From contig JAAZNH010000141.1 in assembly GCA_012798365.1 (NCBI GenBank), forward strand, positions 1 to 6,523: DNA of 6,523 nucleotides. The letters run 5' to 3'. The position numbers were made by a program, and so were the translations under genes. This DNA is from Methanomicrobiales archaeon. Its GTDB lineage: Archaea > Halobacteriota > Methanomicrobia > Methanomicrobiales > Methanospirillaceae. Positions 1-5,178 of this stretch are shown piece after piece. The notes under the pieces are model-generated. The model did no database searches. It was not told the DNA's origin and saw only the letters and a list, made by a program, of their open reading frames with translations. Position 1 is the stretch's first letter; each line of letters opens with the position of its first letter.

Positions 1-171
1 CCATATCTCATAGACATGGGCCAGTCCGTGACAAAGGATCACCCCCGTGCCCTCCCGTTCCTTATGCGGGATATTAAAAATGTCAACCGGTTCTTTAAAA
101 ACCGGTGCGATACCCGGGATGACATCGATGTTTTCCACGCGGTTACCGGGCTGGATAAATATGAGCCGTGA
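1..171 (+). CDS. rio1: RIO1-family serine protein kinase, C-terminal end (partial)
   Basis: The window opens inside a gene in frame 1; 56 codons remain before TGA at 169-171. The peptide begins PYLIDMGQSVTKDHP and continues with FLMRDIKNVNRFF. This is the RIO kinase metal-binding loop (IDxxQ, the RIO counterpart of DFG) followed by the typical DHPxAxxFLxRDIxNxxxFF helix. RIO1 is an ATPase/kinase that acts in late maturation of the small ribosomal subunit. The ATP-binding and catalytic loops lie upstream, outside the window, so their integrity cannot be judged. The next gene, a Dim2-like KH protein of the same pathway, follows after 63 nt on the same strand, consistent with a conserved archaeal ribosome-biogenesis cluster. 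RIO1 rather than RIO2 is chosen from the spacing and wording of the IDMGQSVTxDHP segment. Confidence 0.9.
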   Translation, partial: PYLIDMGQSVTKDHPRALPFLMRDIKNVNRFFKNRCDTRDDIDVFHAVTGLDKYEP

Positions 172-234
172 TTCCCGGTTTCTCCGGGACACCGGACACG
201 GATACACGAACTGATGGACCTACGGTGAAATACC

Positions 235-780
235 ATGATGCAGGAAGTTAAAATTGCAGGAAGCCGGGTTGGCGTACTGATTGGGAAAGGCGGCTCGACG
301 AAAAAGGAGCTGGAGAATAAAACCCACTCAACAATAACGGTCGATTCCAAGGAAGGGATCGTGAAGATTGAGGGATCTGAGGAGAACACCATTTCCCTGC
401 TCCGGGCAGTTGAGATAGTCAATGCCATCAACCGGGGCTTCTCTCCTGAACGCGCTTTTGAGATGATCGAGGACGAGGACCTGCTGCTCGAAGTTATTGA
501 CCTGGGTGCAATGGCTGACGGCCCCCGCCAGCTGGACCGGCTCAGGGGCAGGATCATCGGCAAGGATGGCCGGGCACGGGAGCAGATCGAGGATATGACC
601 GATGTGGAGATCTCGGTCTTTGGAAAGACGGTTGCCCTTATCGGGTATCCCGAACAGCTGAAAACCGCCCGTGCTGCCGTCGATATGCTCATCGAGGGTG
701 TTCCCCACGAGAATGTCTTTGCATTCCTTGACCGGAAGAAGAAAGAGGCCAAGCAGGATATGATCAGTTACTACTACTGA
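235..780 (+). CDS. dim2: Dim2/Pno1-like KH-domain RNA-binding protein
   Basis: The product is 181 aa with two KH modules. The first has its GxxG loop as GKGG at residues 17-20; the second has GKDG at 109-112 followed by REQIEDMTDVEISVFG. This tandem layout and length match archaeal Dim2 (Pno1 in eukaryotes), which binds near the 3' end of 16S rRNA and takes part in small-subunit maturation; archaeal Dim2 is also reported to contact aIF2-alpha. The start is set by GGTGA at 224-228, six nt before ATG at 235. A second ATG follows directly at 238, so initiation could shift by one codon. The C-terminus is basic (DRKKKEAKQD) and ends in three tyrosines. It lies 63 nt after rio1, probably cotranscribed, and both proteins serve the same process. 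Function is assigned from family; the fold signature is clear. Confidence 0.9.
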   Translation: MMQEVKIAGSRVGVLIGKGGSTKKELENKTHSTITVDSKEGIVKIEGSEENTISLLRAVEIVNAINRGFSPERAFEMIEDEDLLLEVIDLGAMADGPRQLDRLRGRIIGKDGRAREQIEDMTDVEISVFGKTVALIGYPEQLKTARAAVDMLIEGVPHENVFAFLDRKKKEAKQDMISYYY

Positions 781-783
781 TCA
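761..783 (+). terminator. Hairpin over the dim2 stop codon, possible transcript end
   Basis: TGATCAGT (761-768) and ACTGATCA (776-783) form a perfect 8-bp stem with a 7-nt loop that spans the dim2 stop codon. No T-run follows directly; the nearest is TTTTT at 818-822. Archaeal termination mostly depends on T-runs, so the T-run alone may be the real signal. The hairpin could equally be a chance palindrome or an mRNA 3' end stabiliser. Confidence 0.3.
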
Positions 784-828
784 GAAAATCCCCAATCACC
801 TGAAATCATATTTATGGTTTTTCCTCAA

Positions 829-847
829 TTTCCACTGGAATATAATT
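829..847 (+). promoter_or_regulatory. Possible hel308 promoter with overlapping TTCCA-C-TGGAA dyad
   Basis: TTCCA (830-834), C, TGGAA (836-840) is an 11-bp interrupted palindrome identical to the dyad half of an origin recognition box, but without the G-string. It runs into AATATAAT (839-846), a plausible archaeal TATA box. A transcript starting about 25 nt downstream would have a leader of roughly 65 nt before the ATG at 932. TTTTAA at 851-856 is an alternative TATA element. Promoter placement is by eye only. Confidence 0.3.
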
Positions 848-895
848 CCGTTTTAAGGTTAGTATTACTCAAAAGGACTGTATTACAAGCGAATT

Positions 896-915
896 TCAGT
901 GGAATTAAAGGGGTT
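896..915 (+). promoter_or_regulatory. ORB-like motif in the hel308 leader
   Basis: TCAGTGGAATTAAAGGGGTT resembles the Orc1/Cdc6-binding ORB consensus. It has the dyad half CAGTGGAA, the G-string AAAGGGG and a following TT. Compared with the ORB at 4905-4925 it matches 16 of 21 positions, with the central AC replaced by TT. CAGTGGAA (897-904) is also the exact reverse complement of TTCCACTG at 830-837, so the two sites form an inverted pair in front of hel308. Binding is inferred from similarity only. Confidence 0.4.
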
Positions 916-931
916 CCGGAAGGGATTTGGC

Positions 932-3127
932 ATGCGTATTGATACCCTGTCACTACCCGACAATCTGAAAGAGCGGTACAGGTCTTCTGGCATTACCGAG
1001 CTCTATCCTCCCCAGGCGGAATGTGTACAGCGGGGAATGCTTGACGGAAAAAACCTGCTCGTGGCCATTCCCACGGCAAGCGGCAAGACCCTGATTGCCG
1101 AGATGGCAATGCACACCCACATCGCCCGGGGCGGAAAATGCCTCTATATCGTTCCCCTCAAAGCCCTTGCCAGTGAAAAATCCGATGAGTTTGCCGGGAA
1201 AGGAGTCCGGGTCGGTATTGCAACGGGCGACTTTGACCGGCGGGACGATACCCTTGGCAGGAACGATATCATTGTTGCAACCAGCGAGAAGGTTGACTCA
1301 CTCTTGCGCAACAGTGCCCGCTGGATAAGCGAGGTCACGCTGCTTGTCATTGACGAGATCCATCTTATTGATTCCGAAAACCGGGGGCCGACCCTGGAGA
1401 TGGTCATTGCCAAGATGCGGTGCCGCAATCCATCCATGCAGGTGATCGGTCTCTCCGCAACTATCGGAAACCCGCGCCTGCTGGCCGGGTGGCTCGAGGC
1501 TGAGCTGGTAACAAGCACCTGGAGACCGGTTGACCTGCGCCAGGGTGTTTTCTTCAATGACCGTATCCGTTTCCGGGAGGGGGACCGGCCGGTTAAGCAT
1601 GTCTCGAAGAACTATGAAGACCTCAACCTCTGCCTTGACACGATTACCGAGGGGGGCCAGTGCCTGGTCTTTGTTTCATCACGCAAGAATGCCGAGGCTT
1701 TTGCAAAGCGGGCGGCAGGAGCGATCAAGAGCGATCTGCCGGAACTGAAAGGGTATGCAGAACAGCTCAATGCCTCCGCCGAGACCGAGATGGGAAAAAC
1801 CCTGGCAGCCTGCGTTGAGAAAGGGGCTGCATTTCACCACGCAGGCCTGAGCCGGGAGGAGCGGCGGATCGTTGAGGAGGGGTTCCGGAAAGGGTTCATC
1901 AAGTCGATCTCCTCTACCCCGACCCTGGCCGCCGGGCTCAACCTGCCGGCGCGTCGTGTCATCATCCGCGACTACCGCAGGTTCAGTGCCGGCGAGGGGA
2001 TGCTTCCGATTCCGGTTGGCGAGTACCAGCAGATGGCAGGACGGGCGGGCAGGCCCCGGCTTGATCCCTACGGTGAGGCGGTCCTGATCGCAAAGGATGA
2101 GCAGGACGTCGGGACATTATTTGCAGAATATATTGAGGCCGAAGCGGAGGATGTCCATTCAAAAATTGCGGAGCCGGCCGCCCTGTATACCCATGTGCTG
2201 TCCCTGATCGCGTCGGGTTTTGCCGGCACCCGCGGAGAACTGGCCACGTTCATGAACCGTTCATTCTACTCCCACGAACACCGGCAGAGCCGGCTCATGC
2301 AGCGGGCTGTTGATTCGGCGTTGAAGTTCCTTGTCAGTGAGGAGATGGTTATGGAGGTCGGGGAGCATCTCGGCTCAACCGAAGTCGGTTCTCTTGTCTC
2401 GCGACTGTATATCGATCCCCGGAGTGCAGCGATCATCATCGGTACTCTCCGGCATCGGGAGGAGTATTCCGATGCCGGTCTCCTGCAGCTCATCTGCGGA
2501 ACGCCGGACATGCCCCGGCTGTATGTGCGGAATGCGGACCGGGAAGTGCTGGACCGGATGATTGAGGCCCACGAGGATGAACTCTGGATCCCCATGCCAG
2601 CTGATGATGATGAGCTGGAATCGTATTACCGCGCCATCAAGACTGCCATGCTCCTGTCAGACTGGGCCGACGAAATGCCCGATGCCAGGATCTGCGAGCG
2701 GTACGGGGTCGGACCCGGGGACGTTTATGGTATGGTCGAGAGTGTCAACTGGCTCCTGCATGCAACAGCAGAACTCTCACGAATGTTCCTTCCCACCTTT
2801 CATCCCCGGATCCGGGACTACGAGATCTGCATGAAGAACGGTATCCGGCGGGAACTTCTGCCCCTGGTCAAGCTGCGGGGTATCGGGCGGGTCAGGGCCC
2901 GGCGGCTGTTCAACAATGCTCTTACCTCCCCTGAAGCCGTGCGCGCAGCCGGTATTGAGGCCGTGACACGAATTATCGGGAAGGGAATCGCGGAGCAGAT
3001 CTTCTCCCAGCTGGAAGGGACCAGGAAGCGGCAGGAAGAGCCGCTGCCATCAACGACATCGCATGGCACGAAACCAAAGAAACAGGCACATAAAGCCGGC
3101 CAGTCAACATTCTCCCATTTCGGATAA
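932..3127 (+). CDS. hel308: Hel308 (Ski2-like) superfamily 2 DNA helicase
   Basis: The product is 731 aa, a 3'-to-5' ATP-dependent DNA helicase that works on stalled or collapsed replication forks. All core motifs are present (numbered from ATG 932): Q-motif YPPQ 25-28, Walker A IPTASGKT 46-53, Ia VPLKALA 74-80, ATGD 97-100, DEIH box 141-144, SAT 175-177, IV around LVFVSSRK 245-252, FHHAGL 301-306, V STPTLAAGLNLPA 328-340, and VI QQMAGRAGRP 366-375. The winged helix and ratchet domain follow (YGVGPGDVYGMVESVNWLLHA, 591-611), then a helix-hairpin-helix (LVKLRGIGRVRARRLF, 645-660). The tail is basic and ends QSTFSHFG, resembling a sliding-clamp binding motif. An in-frame GTG at 899 would add 11 residues, but no ribosome binding site precedes it. 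The ATG at 932 follows GGAAGGGAT and gives the family N-terminus MRIDxLxLP. It is followed 5 nt later by cgi121. Confidence 0.95.
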   Translation: MRIDTLSLPDNLKERYRSSGITELYPPQAECVQRGMLDGKNLLVAIPTASGKTLIAEMAMHTHIARGGKCLYIVPLKALASEKSDEFAGKGVRVGIATGDFDRRDDTLGRNDIIVATSEKVDSLLRNSARWISEVTLLVIDEIHLIDSENRGPTLEMVIAKMRCRNPSMQVIGLSATIGNPRLLAGWLEAELVTSTWRPVDLRQGVFFNDRIRFREGDRPVKHVSKNYEDLNLCLDTITEGGQCLVFVSSRKNAEAFAKRAAGAIKSDLPELKGYAEQLNASAETEMGKTLAACVEKGAAFHHAGLSREERRIVEEGFRKGFIKSISSTPTLAAGLNLPARRVIIRDYRRFSAGEGMLPIPVGEYQQMAGRAGRPRLDPYGEAVLIAKDEQDVGTLFAEYIEAEAEDVHSKIAEPAALYTHVLSLIASGFAGTRGELATFMNRSFYSHEHRQSRLMQRAVDSALKFLVSEEMVMEVGEHLGSTEVGSLVSRLYIDPRSAAIIIGTLRHREEYSDAGLLQLICGTPDMPRLYVRNADREVLDRMIEAHEDELWIPMPADDDELESYYRAIKTAMLLSDWADEMPDARICERYGVGPGDVYGMVESVNWLLHATAELSRMFLPTFHPRIRDYEICMKNGIRRELLPLVKLRGIGRVRARRLFNNALTSPEAVRAAGIEAVTRIIGKGIAEQIFSQLEGTRKRQEEPLPSTTSHGTKPKKQAHKAGQSTFSHFG

Positions 3128-3132
3128 CCTGT

Positions 3133-3657
3133 ATGCCAGAAGAACCTGTAATAATCGATATCCGGGCTGCAACCTGCACCATCGCAAACCGGCAGGCGTT
3201 TCTTGATGAGCTCCGGGCCCTGGCAGCGGCACATGCGATGCATATCATCTGTTTTAATGCTGACATGATCGCCGGAAAAGCACATGCTGAGATGGCTGTC
3301 AGGCTTGCCTGCAGGGCATTTGATGAAAGTACAGCCATCTCAAACACTCTGGAAATGGAAGCGCTTCTTTATGCAGCCGGGTCGCGGCAGTGCACTATTG
3401 CGTCACCGTTTGGTATCCATGAGGGGGAGAACCGCCTCTTTGTCTGTTGTGTTCCGGCCCGGCCGGACTGCCAGGTACCGCTATCCCGCATGTTTCAGGA
3501 TTCCTGCGAGGATTGGGATTGTATTGATCCGGAAAAAGCCGGGCGCCTGAAAGCGTTGTTTGCACTGACCGCTGATGAGGTCAGTGCCGCCGGCGGGGAT
3601 TCCCGCCTGGCGGACCTGGTGCTCGAGCGGATTGCTCTTCTGCAGGTCCTGCGATAA
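3133..3657 (+). CDS. cgi121: KEOPS complex subunit Cgi121
   Basis: The product is 174 aa. It matches the Cgi121/TPRKB family: FNADMIAGKAHAEMAV (41-56) is the hallmark segment near the N-terminus, and ISNTLEMEALLYAAGSRQ (69-86) is the conserved central helix-turn. GIHEGENRLFVCCVP (94-108) then follows as the last family strand. In the KEOPS complex (Kae1, Bud32, Cgi121, Pcc1) this subunit recruits tRNA by its 3' CCA end and stimulates Bud32. The complex makes the t6A modification at position 37 of ANN-decoding tRNAs. The length is near or slightly above the usual 150-170. The start lies 5 nt after the hel308 stop with no clear ribosome binding site, so translation is probably coupled to hel308. 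A conserved pairing of these two genes in archaea is recalled, not checked. The identification rests on the two conserved segments and is fairly secure. Confidence 0.85.
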   Translation: MPEEPVIIDIRAATCTIANRQAFLDELRALAAAHAMHIICFNADMIAGKAHAEMAVRLACRAFDESTAISNTLEMEALLYAAGSRQCTIASPFGIHEGENRLFVCCVPARPDCQVPLSRMFQDSCEDWDCIDPEKAGRLKALFALTADEVSAAGGDSRLADLVLERIALLQVLR

Positions 3658-3860
3658 TTACGAGGCCTGGTTCCACAATGGACACCACATATCTGAATGT
3701 CTGTTCCGTTCAGATCTGGACACGAAAGCCTCCGCTCCTGCAAGTGTCAGGAATGAGGCATTGACGGGGGAGTGATTTGGGGGTCCGCTCTGTTTTCCCG
3801 GAAAAAATCCGGCTCCGGGGAGATCCTTCTCACAACGCACTCAGTGGAATTACAAGTGTG

Positions 3861-4005
3861 ACCCGCATTTTCCCCAAGGAGGGGGGCAAGGGGGCCAGCA
3901 GGACCATGAGGGGGCTGAAGATTCCAAAGGATTCTTCGAGGCTGCCCATTGCGGCAAGCCCCCCAGATCCCCTGTTTTCACTTCTTTTCAGGACTCGCAT
4001 GCGGT
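3861..4005. repeat. GC-rich self-complementary element, candidate dispersed repeat or structured RNA
   Basis: The element is bounded by CCGCAT (3863-3868) and its reverse complement ATGCGG (3999-4004). Inside, GGGGGCT (3910-3916) can pair with AGCCCCC (3957-3963), enclosing two smaller hairpins. One is GAAGATTCC/GGATTCTTC (3917-3925 with 3929-3937, one mismatch); the other is TGCC/GGCA (3943-3946 with 3953-3956). This is a three-way-junction shape. Further G-runs at 3881-3886 and 3890-3894 could pair with C-runs at 3872-3875, 3959-3964 or 3969-3972. Whether it is transcribed, and whether it recurs in the genome, cannot be seen here. Confidence 0.35.
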
Positions 4006-4046
4006 TAAGTTTCATGAGGCGATGATCAGCAGATCCCGGGCGCACG

Positions 4047-4102
4047 TGGTTCCATCCCTCTTCTGGCACTATCGAACACGGGTCTTCTGCGGAACCATTT
4101 TT
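4047..4102 (+). terminator. Hairpin plus T-run, possible plus-strand terminator
   Basis: TGGTTCC (4047-4053) pairs with GGAACCA (4091-4097), and TTTTT (4098-4102) follows immediately. The loop is long (37 nt) but can itself pair CCC (4056-4058) with GGG (4080-4082). This would end transcripts from hel308-cgi121 or from an RNA in the gap. The T-run is the stronger part of the evidence. Confidence 0.35.
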
Positions 4103-4105
4103 ATG

Positions 4106-4127
4106 AAAAAGGAGGATTTGCCATCCT
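4106..4127 (-). terminator. Terminator of moaB
   Basis: On the minus strand AGGAT (4127-4123), loop GGCAA, ATCCT (4117-4113) forms a short stem. It overlaps the moaB stop codon and is followed by CC and TTTTT (4110-4106). The position right at the gene end and the T-run support a termination role; the stem is only 5 bp. Confidence 0.45.
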
Positions 4128-4614
4128 AGCGGTTTGCGTGGCTGATAATATGAGTGATTTCAGGAAGAATTAGCTCGGTTGTTGCAAGAGTGACGGCTGG
4201 TGTTGATCCGGGGATACAGAATATTGCTCGTCCTCCGATAATGCCTCCGACAGCCCGGGAGAGCATGGAGGCAGTACCGATCTGTCCGATACTCTTCATG
4301 CGGAAAAACTCGCCAAAACCTTCGATCTTCTTGTCGAGCAGCGGAGAGATCGCTTCAATCGTGCAGTCATCATGAGTGAGACCGGTACCGCCATTGATGA
4401 TGATGCAGTTGGCTTTCTTCAGGGCCTGGTACAGTTCATCCCTGATTGATCCAATCTGATCCGTGACAATTGCATAGTGTTCAATCGGAATTGACTTCTC
4501 TTTGAGGAGGCCTATGATAGCCTGTCCACTGGTATCGGTTTCTTTTGTCCGGGTGGTTGAAACAGTTATAACAGCACCGGTGATGGCAACGGATCTGATA
4601 TGATTACTATCCAT
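4126..4614 (-). CDS. moaB: MoaB/MogA-family molybdenum cofactor biosynthesis protein
   Basis: The product is 162 aa, close to the family norm of about 165-170. The MoCF-fold motifs are in order: INGGTGLTHDDCTIEA (73-88, the GGTG molybdopterin-binding loop with its Asp pair), GFGEFFR (99-105), IGTASMLSRAVGG (112-124) and IPGSTPAV (134-141). In archaea MoaB adenylylates molybdopterin before metal insertion, supplying molybdenum or tungsten cofactor; methanogens use this in formylmethanofuran dehydrogenase and formate dehydrogenase. The ATG at 4614 is chosen because the 16 codons upstream, back to a TTG at 4662, do not look like the family and lack a ribosome binding site. No clear Shine-Dalgarno precedes 4614 either, so a short or leaderless start is possible. 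CTAAAAG at 4674-4668 (minus strand) is a possible TATA box. The gene is divergent from cdc6 and an ORB lies about 80 nt upstream of its start. Confidence 0.9.
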   Translation of the reverse strand: MDSNHIRSVAITGAVITVSTTRTKETDTSGQAIIGLLKEKSIPIEHYAIVTDQIGSIRDELYQALKKANCIIINGGTGLTHDDCTIEAISPLLDKKIEGFGEFFRMKSIGQIGTASMLSRAVGGIIGGRAIFCIPGSTPAVTLATTELILPEITHIISHANR

Positions 4615-4695
4615 AGTAGTGGAGATGTTGCCCCTGCATGGTAATGAGAATTTGCAGTCCAATCCCGCTTTTAGGTTTTCTGTTCTGCACCACCA

Positions 4696-4719
4696 CCCCC
4701 CTTTGTTTCCTCTGGAAAT
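4696..4719 (-). promoter_or_regulatory. Origin recognition box 1 (inverted)
   Basis: Read on the minus strand: TTCCAGAGGAAACAAAGGGG, followed by GG. The dyad half TTCC..GGAA, spacer ACAAA and G-string match the ORB form described for Sulfolobus, Pyrococcus and Halobacterium origins. There the winged helix of Orc1/Cdc6 contacts the dyad and the AAA+ domain contacts the G-string. It also falls in the likely promoter of moaB. Confidence 0.85.
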
Positions 4720-4794
4720 CCTGAAATTTACTCTTCTTTCTGCATTTTTGCCTTGTTAATTCAGTTTTACCATAAGGGAAAAATCTGAAACAGA

Positions 4795-4856
4795 AACAAA
4801 TTCAGTAAATCAAATTCAATTACTTTATATACTATTAATTGTATATTTACAAATGG
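4795..4856. other. AT-rich tract, likely duplex unwinding element
   Basis: Between ORB 1 and ORB 2. In 4801-4850, 42 of 50 bases are A or T. It contains a small inverted repeat, ATATAC (4827-4832) with GTATAT (4841-4846). The position between inverted ORBs fits the site of initial DNA melting. Confidence 0.6.
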
Positions 4857-4876
4857 CCAATTTCCGTTTCTCCTTA

Positions 4877-4898
4877 ATGGAAATGTAGACATTTCCAT
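4877..4898. repeat. 22-bp near-perfect palindrome inside the origin
   Basis: ATGGAAATGT (4877-4886) and ACATTTCCAT (4889-4898) are exact reverse complements separated by AG. It begins 28 bp before ORB 2. The TGGAAA/TTTCCA half-sites resemble the ORB dyad, but the spacing differs and there is no G-string. It could be an operator for a dimeric regulator, an additional initiator contact, or a hairpin in unwound DNA. Confidence 0.7.
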
Positions 4899-4904
4899 CA
4901 GAGG

Positions 4905-4926
4905 CTCCACTGGAAACAAAGGGGTG
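4905..4926 (+). promoter_or_regulatory. Origin recognition box 2
   Basis: CTCCACTGGAAACAAAGGGG followed by TG: the best ORB in the window, with full dyad (TCCA..TGGA) and G-string. The G-string GGGG (4921-4924) is followed by TGT and CCCC (4928-4931), so it could also fold on itself when single-stranded. Confidence 0.9.
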
Positions 4927-5000
4927 TCCCCCTGGACTGTTGCAATAGCCATTTTCCGAACAAAAGAGAATAAAATCAGCGGGATTTTGGTCTGTGAGAG

Positions 5001-5090
5001 TTTACGTGAATTAAATATAACAAAATAATAAAACATTTTCCATACTTCAATATTCGGCGCGTTTTAAAATTAAACCATAAATCAGATTAT
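5001..5090. other. Second AT-rich tract between ORB 2 and ORB 3
   Basis: In 5009-5038, 28 of 30 bases are A or T, with the rest of the tract also AT-rich apart from GGCGCG near 5056. It is a second candidate melting site, or merely promoter-proximal AT-rich DNA for cdc6. Confidence 0.45.
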
Positions 5091-5112
5091 CTCCACACGA
5101 AGCAAAGGGGTT
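5091..5112 (+). promoter_or_regulatory. Origin recognition box 3, adjoining the cdc6 promoter
   Basis: CTCCACACGAAGCAAAGGGG followed by TT matches ORB 2 at 18 of 21 positions. The G-string is intact, while the dyad is altered (TGG to ACG), so it may be a weaker or G-string-dominated site. Its right edge overlaps the likely TATA box. Confidence 0.75.
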
Positions 5113-5117
5113 TATAA
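5111..5117 (+). promoter_or_regulatory. cdc6: Likely cdc6 TATA box
   Basis: TTTATAA directly follows AAAGGGG of ORB 3. A start of transcription about 25 nt downstream would give a leader of roughly 40 nt before ATG 5179. TTTTTTA near 5134 is a weaker alternative. Confidence 0.5.
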
Positions 5118-5178
5118 CCCGGTCAAACCGATCGTTTTTTACTCTCATCCCGCTAATTCTCAGCTCCGCTGTGTGACC

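Larger units (their letters stand above)
3658..4125. other. 468-nt gap between convergent cgi121 and moaB, no convincing gene
   Basis: Short open frames exist on both strands (66-82 codons), but they lack ribosome binding sites and recognisable protein features, and they overlap each other, so none is called. The gap contains several hairpins: ATCTGAA/TTCAGAT (3691-3697 with 3709-3715, extendable by two pairs) and CCCGG/CCGGG (3797-3801 with 3815-3819). It also contains the GC-rich element at 3861-4005 and two terminator-like structures near the moaB end. No tRNA was recognised. Confidence 0.6.
4690..5117. other. Candidate chromosomal replication origin (oriC)
   Basis: This intergenic stretch next to the initiator gene has the parts of an archaeal origin. 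A minus-strand ORB lies at 4696-4719 and plus-strand ORBs at 4905-4926 and 5091-5112, with strongly AT-rich DNA between them. The first two boxes share an exact 13-bp core, GGAAACAAAGGGG, in inverted orientation (4698-4710 and 4912-4924). Their G-strings point outward and their dyad halves inward, towards the AT-rich centre. An origin beside orc1/cdc6 is the usual archaeal arrangement. The call is by motif and context; boundaries are approximate. Confidence 0.85.

Noticed and set aside
39..752. 237-codon open frame on the minus strand
   Set aside because: It is antisense to rio1 and dim2, is very rich in serine and arginine, and has no recognisable domain. It is a shadow of the real genes.
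899..931. GTG at 899 as the hel308 start
   Set aside because: It has no ribosome binding site, the extra 11 residues do not match the Hel308 family, and the codons overlap the ORB-like motif. ATG 932 gives the expected N-terminus.
3841..3852. TCAGTGGAATTA, identical to 12 bases of the ORB-like site at 896-907
   Set aside because: The G-string half is missing here (ACAAGTGTG follows), and one shared 12-mer is expected by chance in a window of this size. It was not called as an ORB.
3881..3914. G-quadruplex from the G-runs at 3881-3886, 3890-3894 and 3910-3914
   Set aside because: Only three long G-runs are present plus isolated GG pairs, so a stable three-layer quadruplex is not supported. 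Pairing with nearby C-runs explains them as well.
3777..4025. 82-codon plus-strand open frame in the cgi121-moaB gap
   Set aside because: It has no ribosome binding site and low-complexity composition, and it coincides with the hairpin-rich element.
3830..4069. 79-codon minus-strand open frame in the same gap
   Set aside because: It overlaps the structured element, has no domain and no ribosome binding site. It is more likely read-through of a repeat than a protein.
4615..4662. TTG at 4662 as the moaB start
   Set aside because: The 16 additional codons show no family similarity and no ribosome binding site. The 162-residue product from ATG 4614 fits the family length.
4767..5036. 89-codon minus-strand open frame in the origin
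   Set aside because: It lies across AT-rich origin DNA, the palindrome and ORB 2, and its Phe/Leu/Ile-rich product has no family features.
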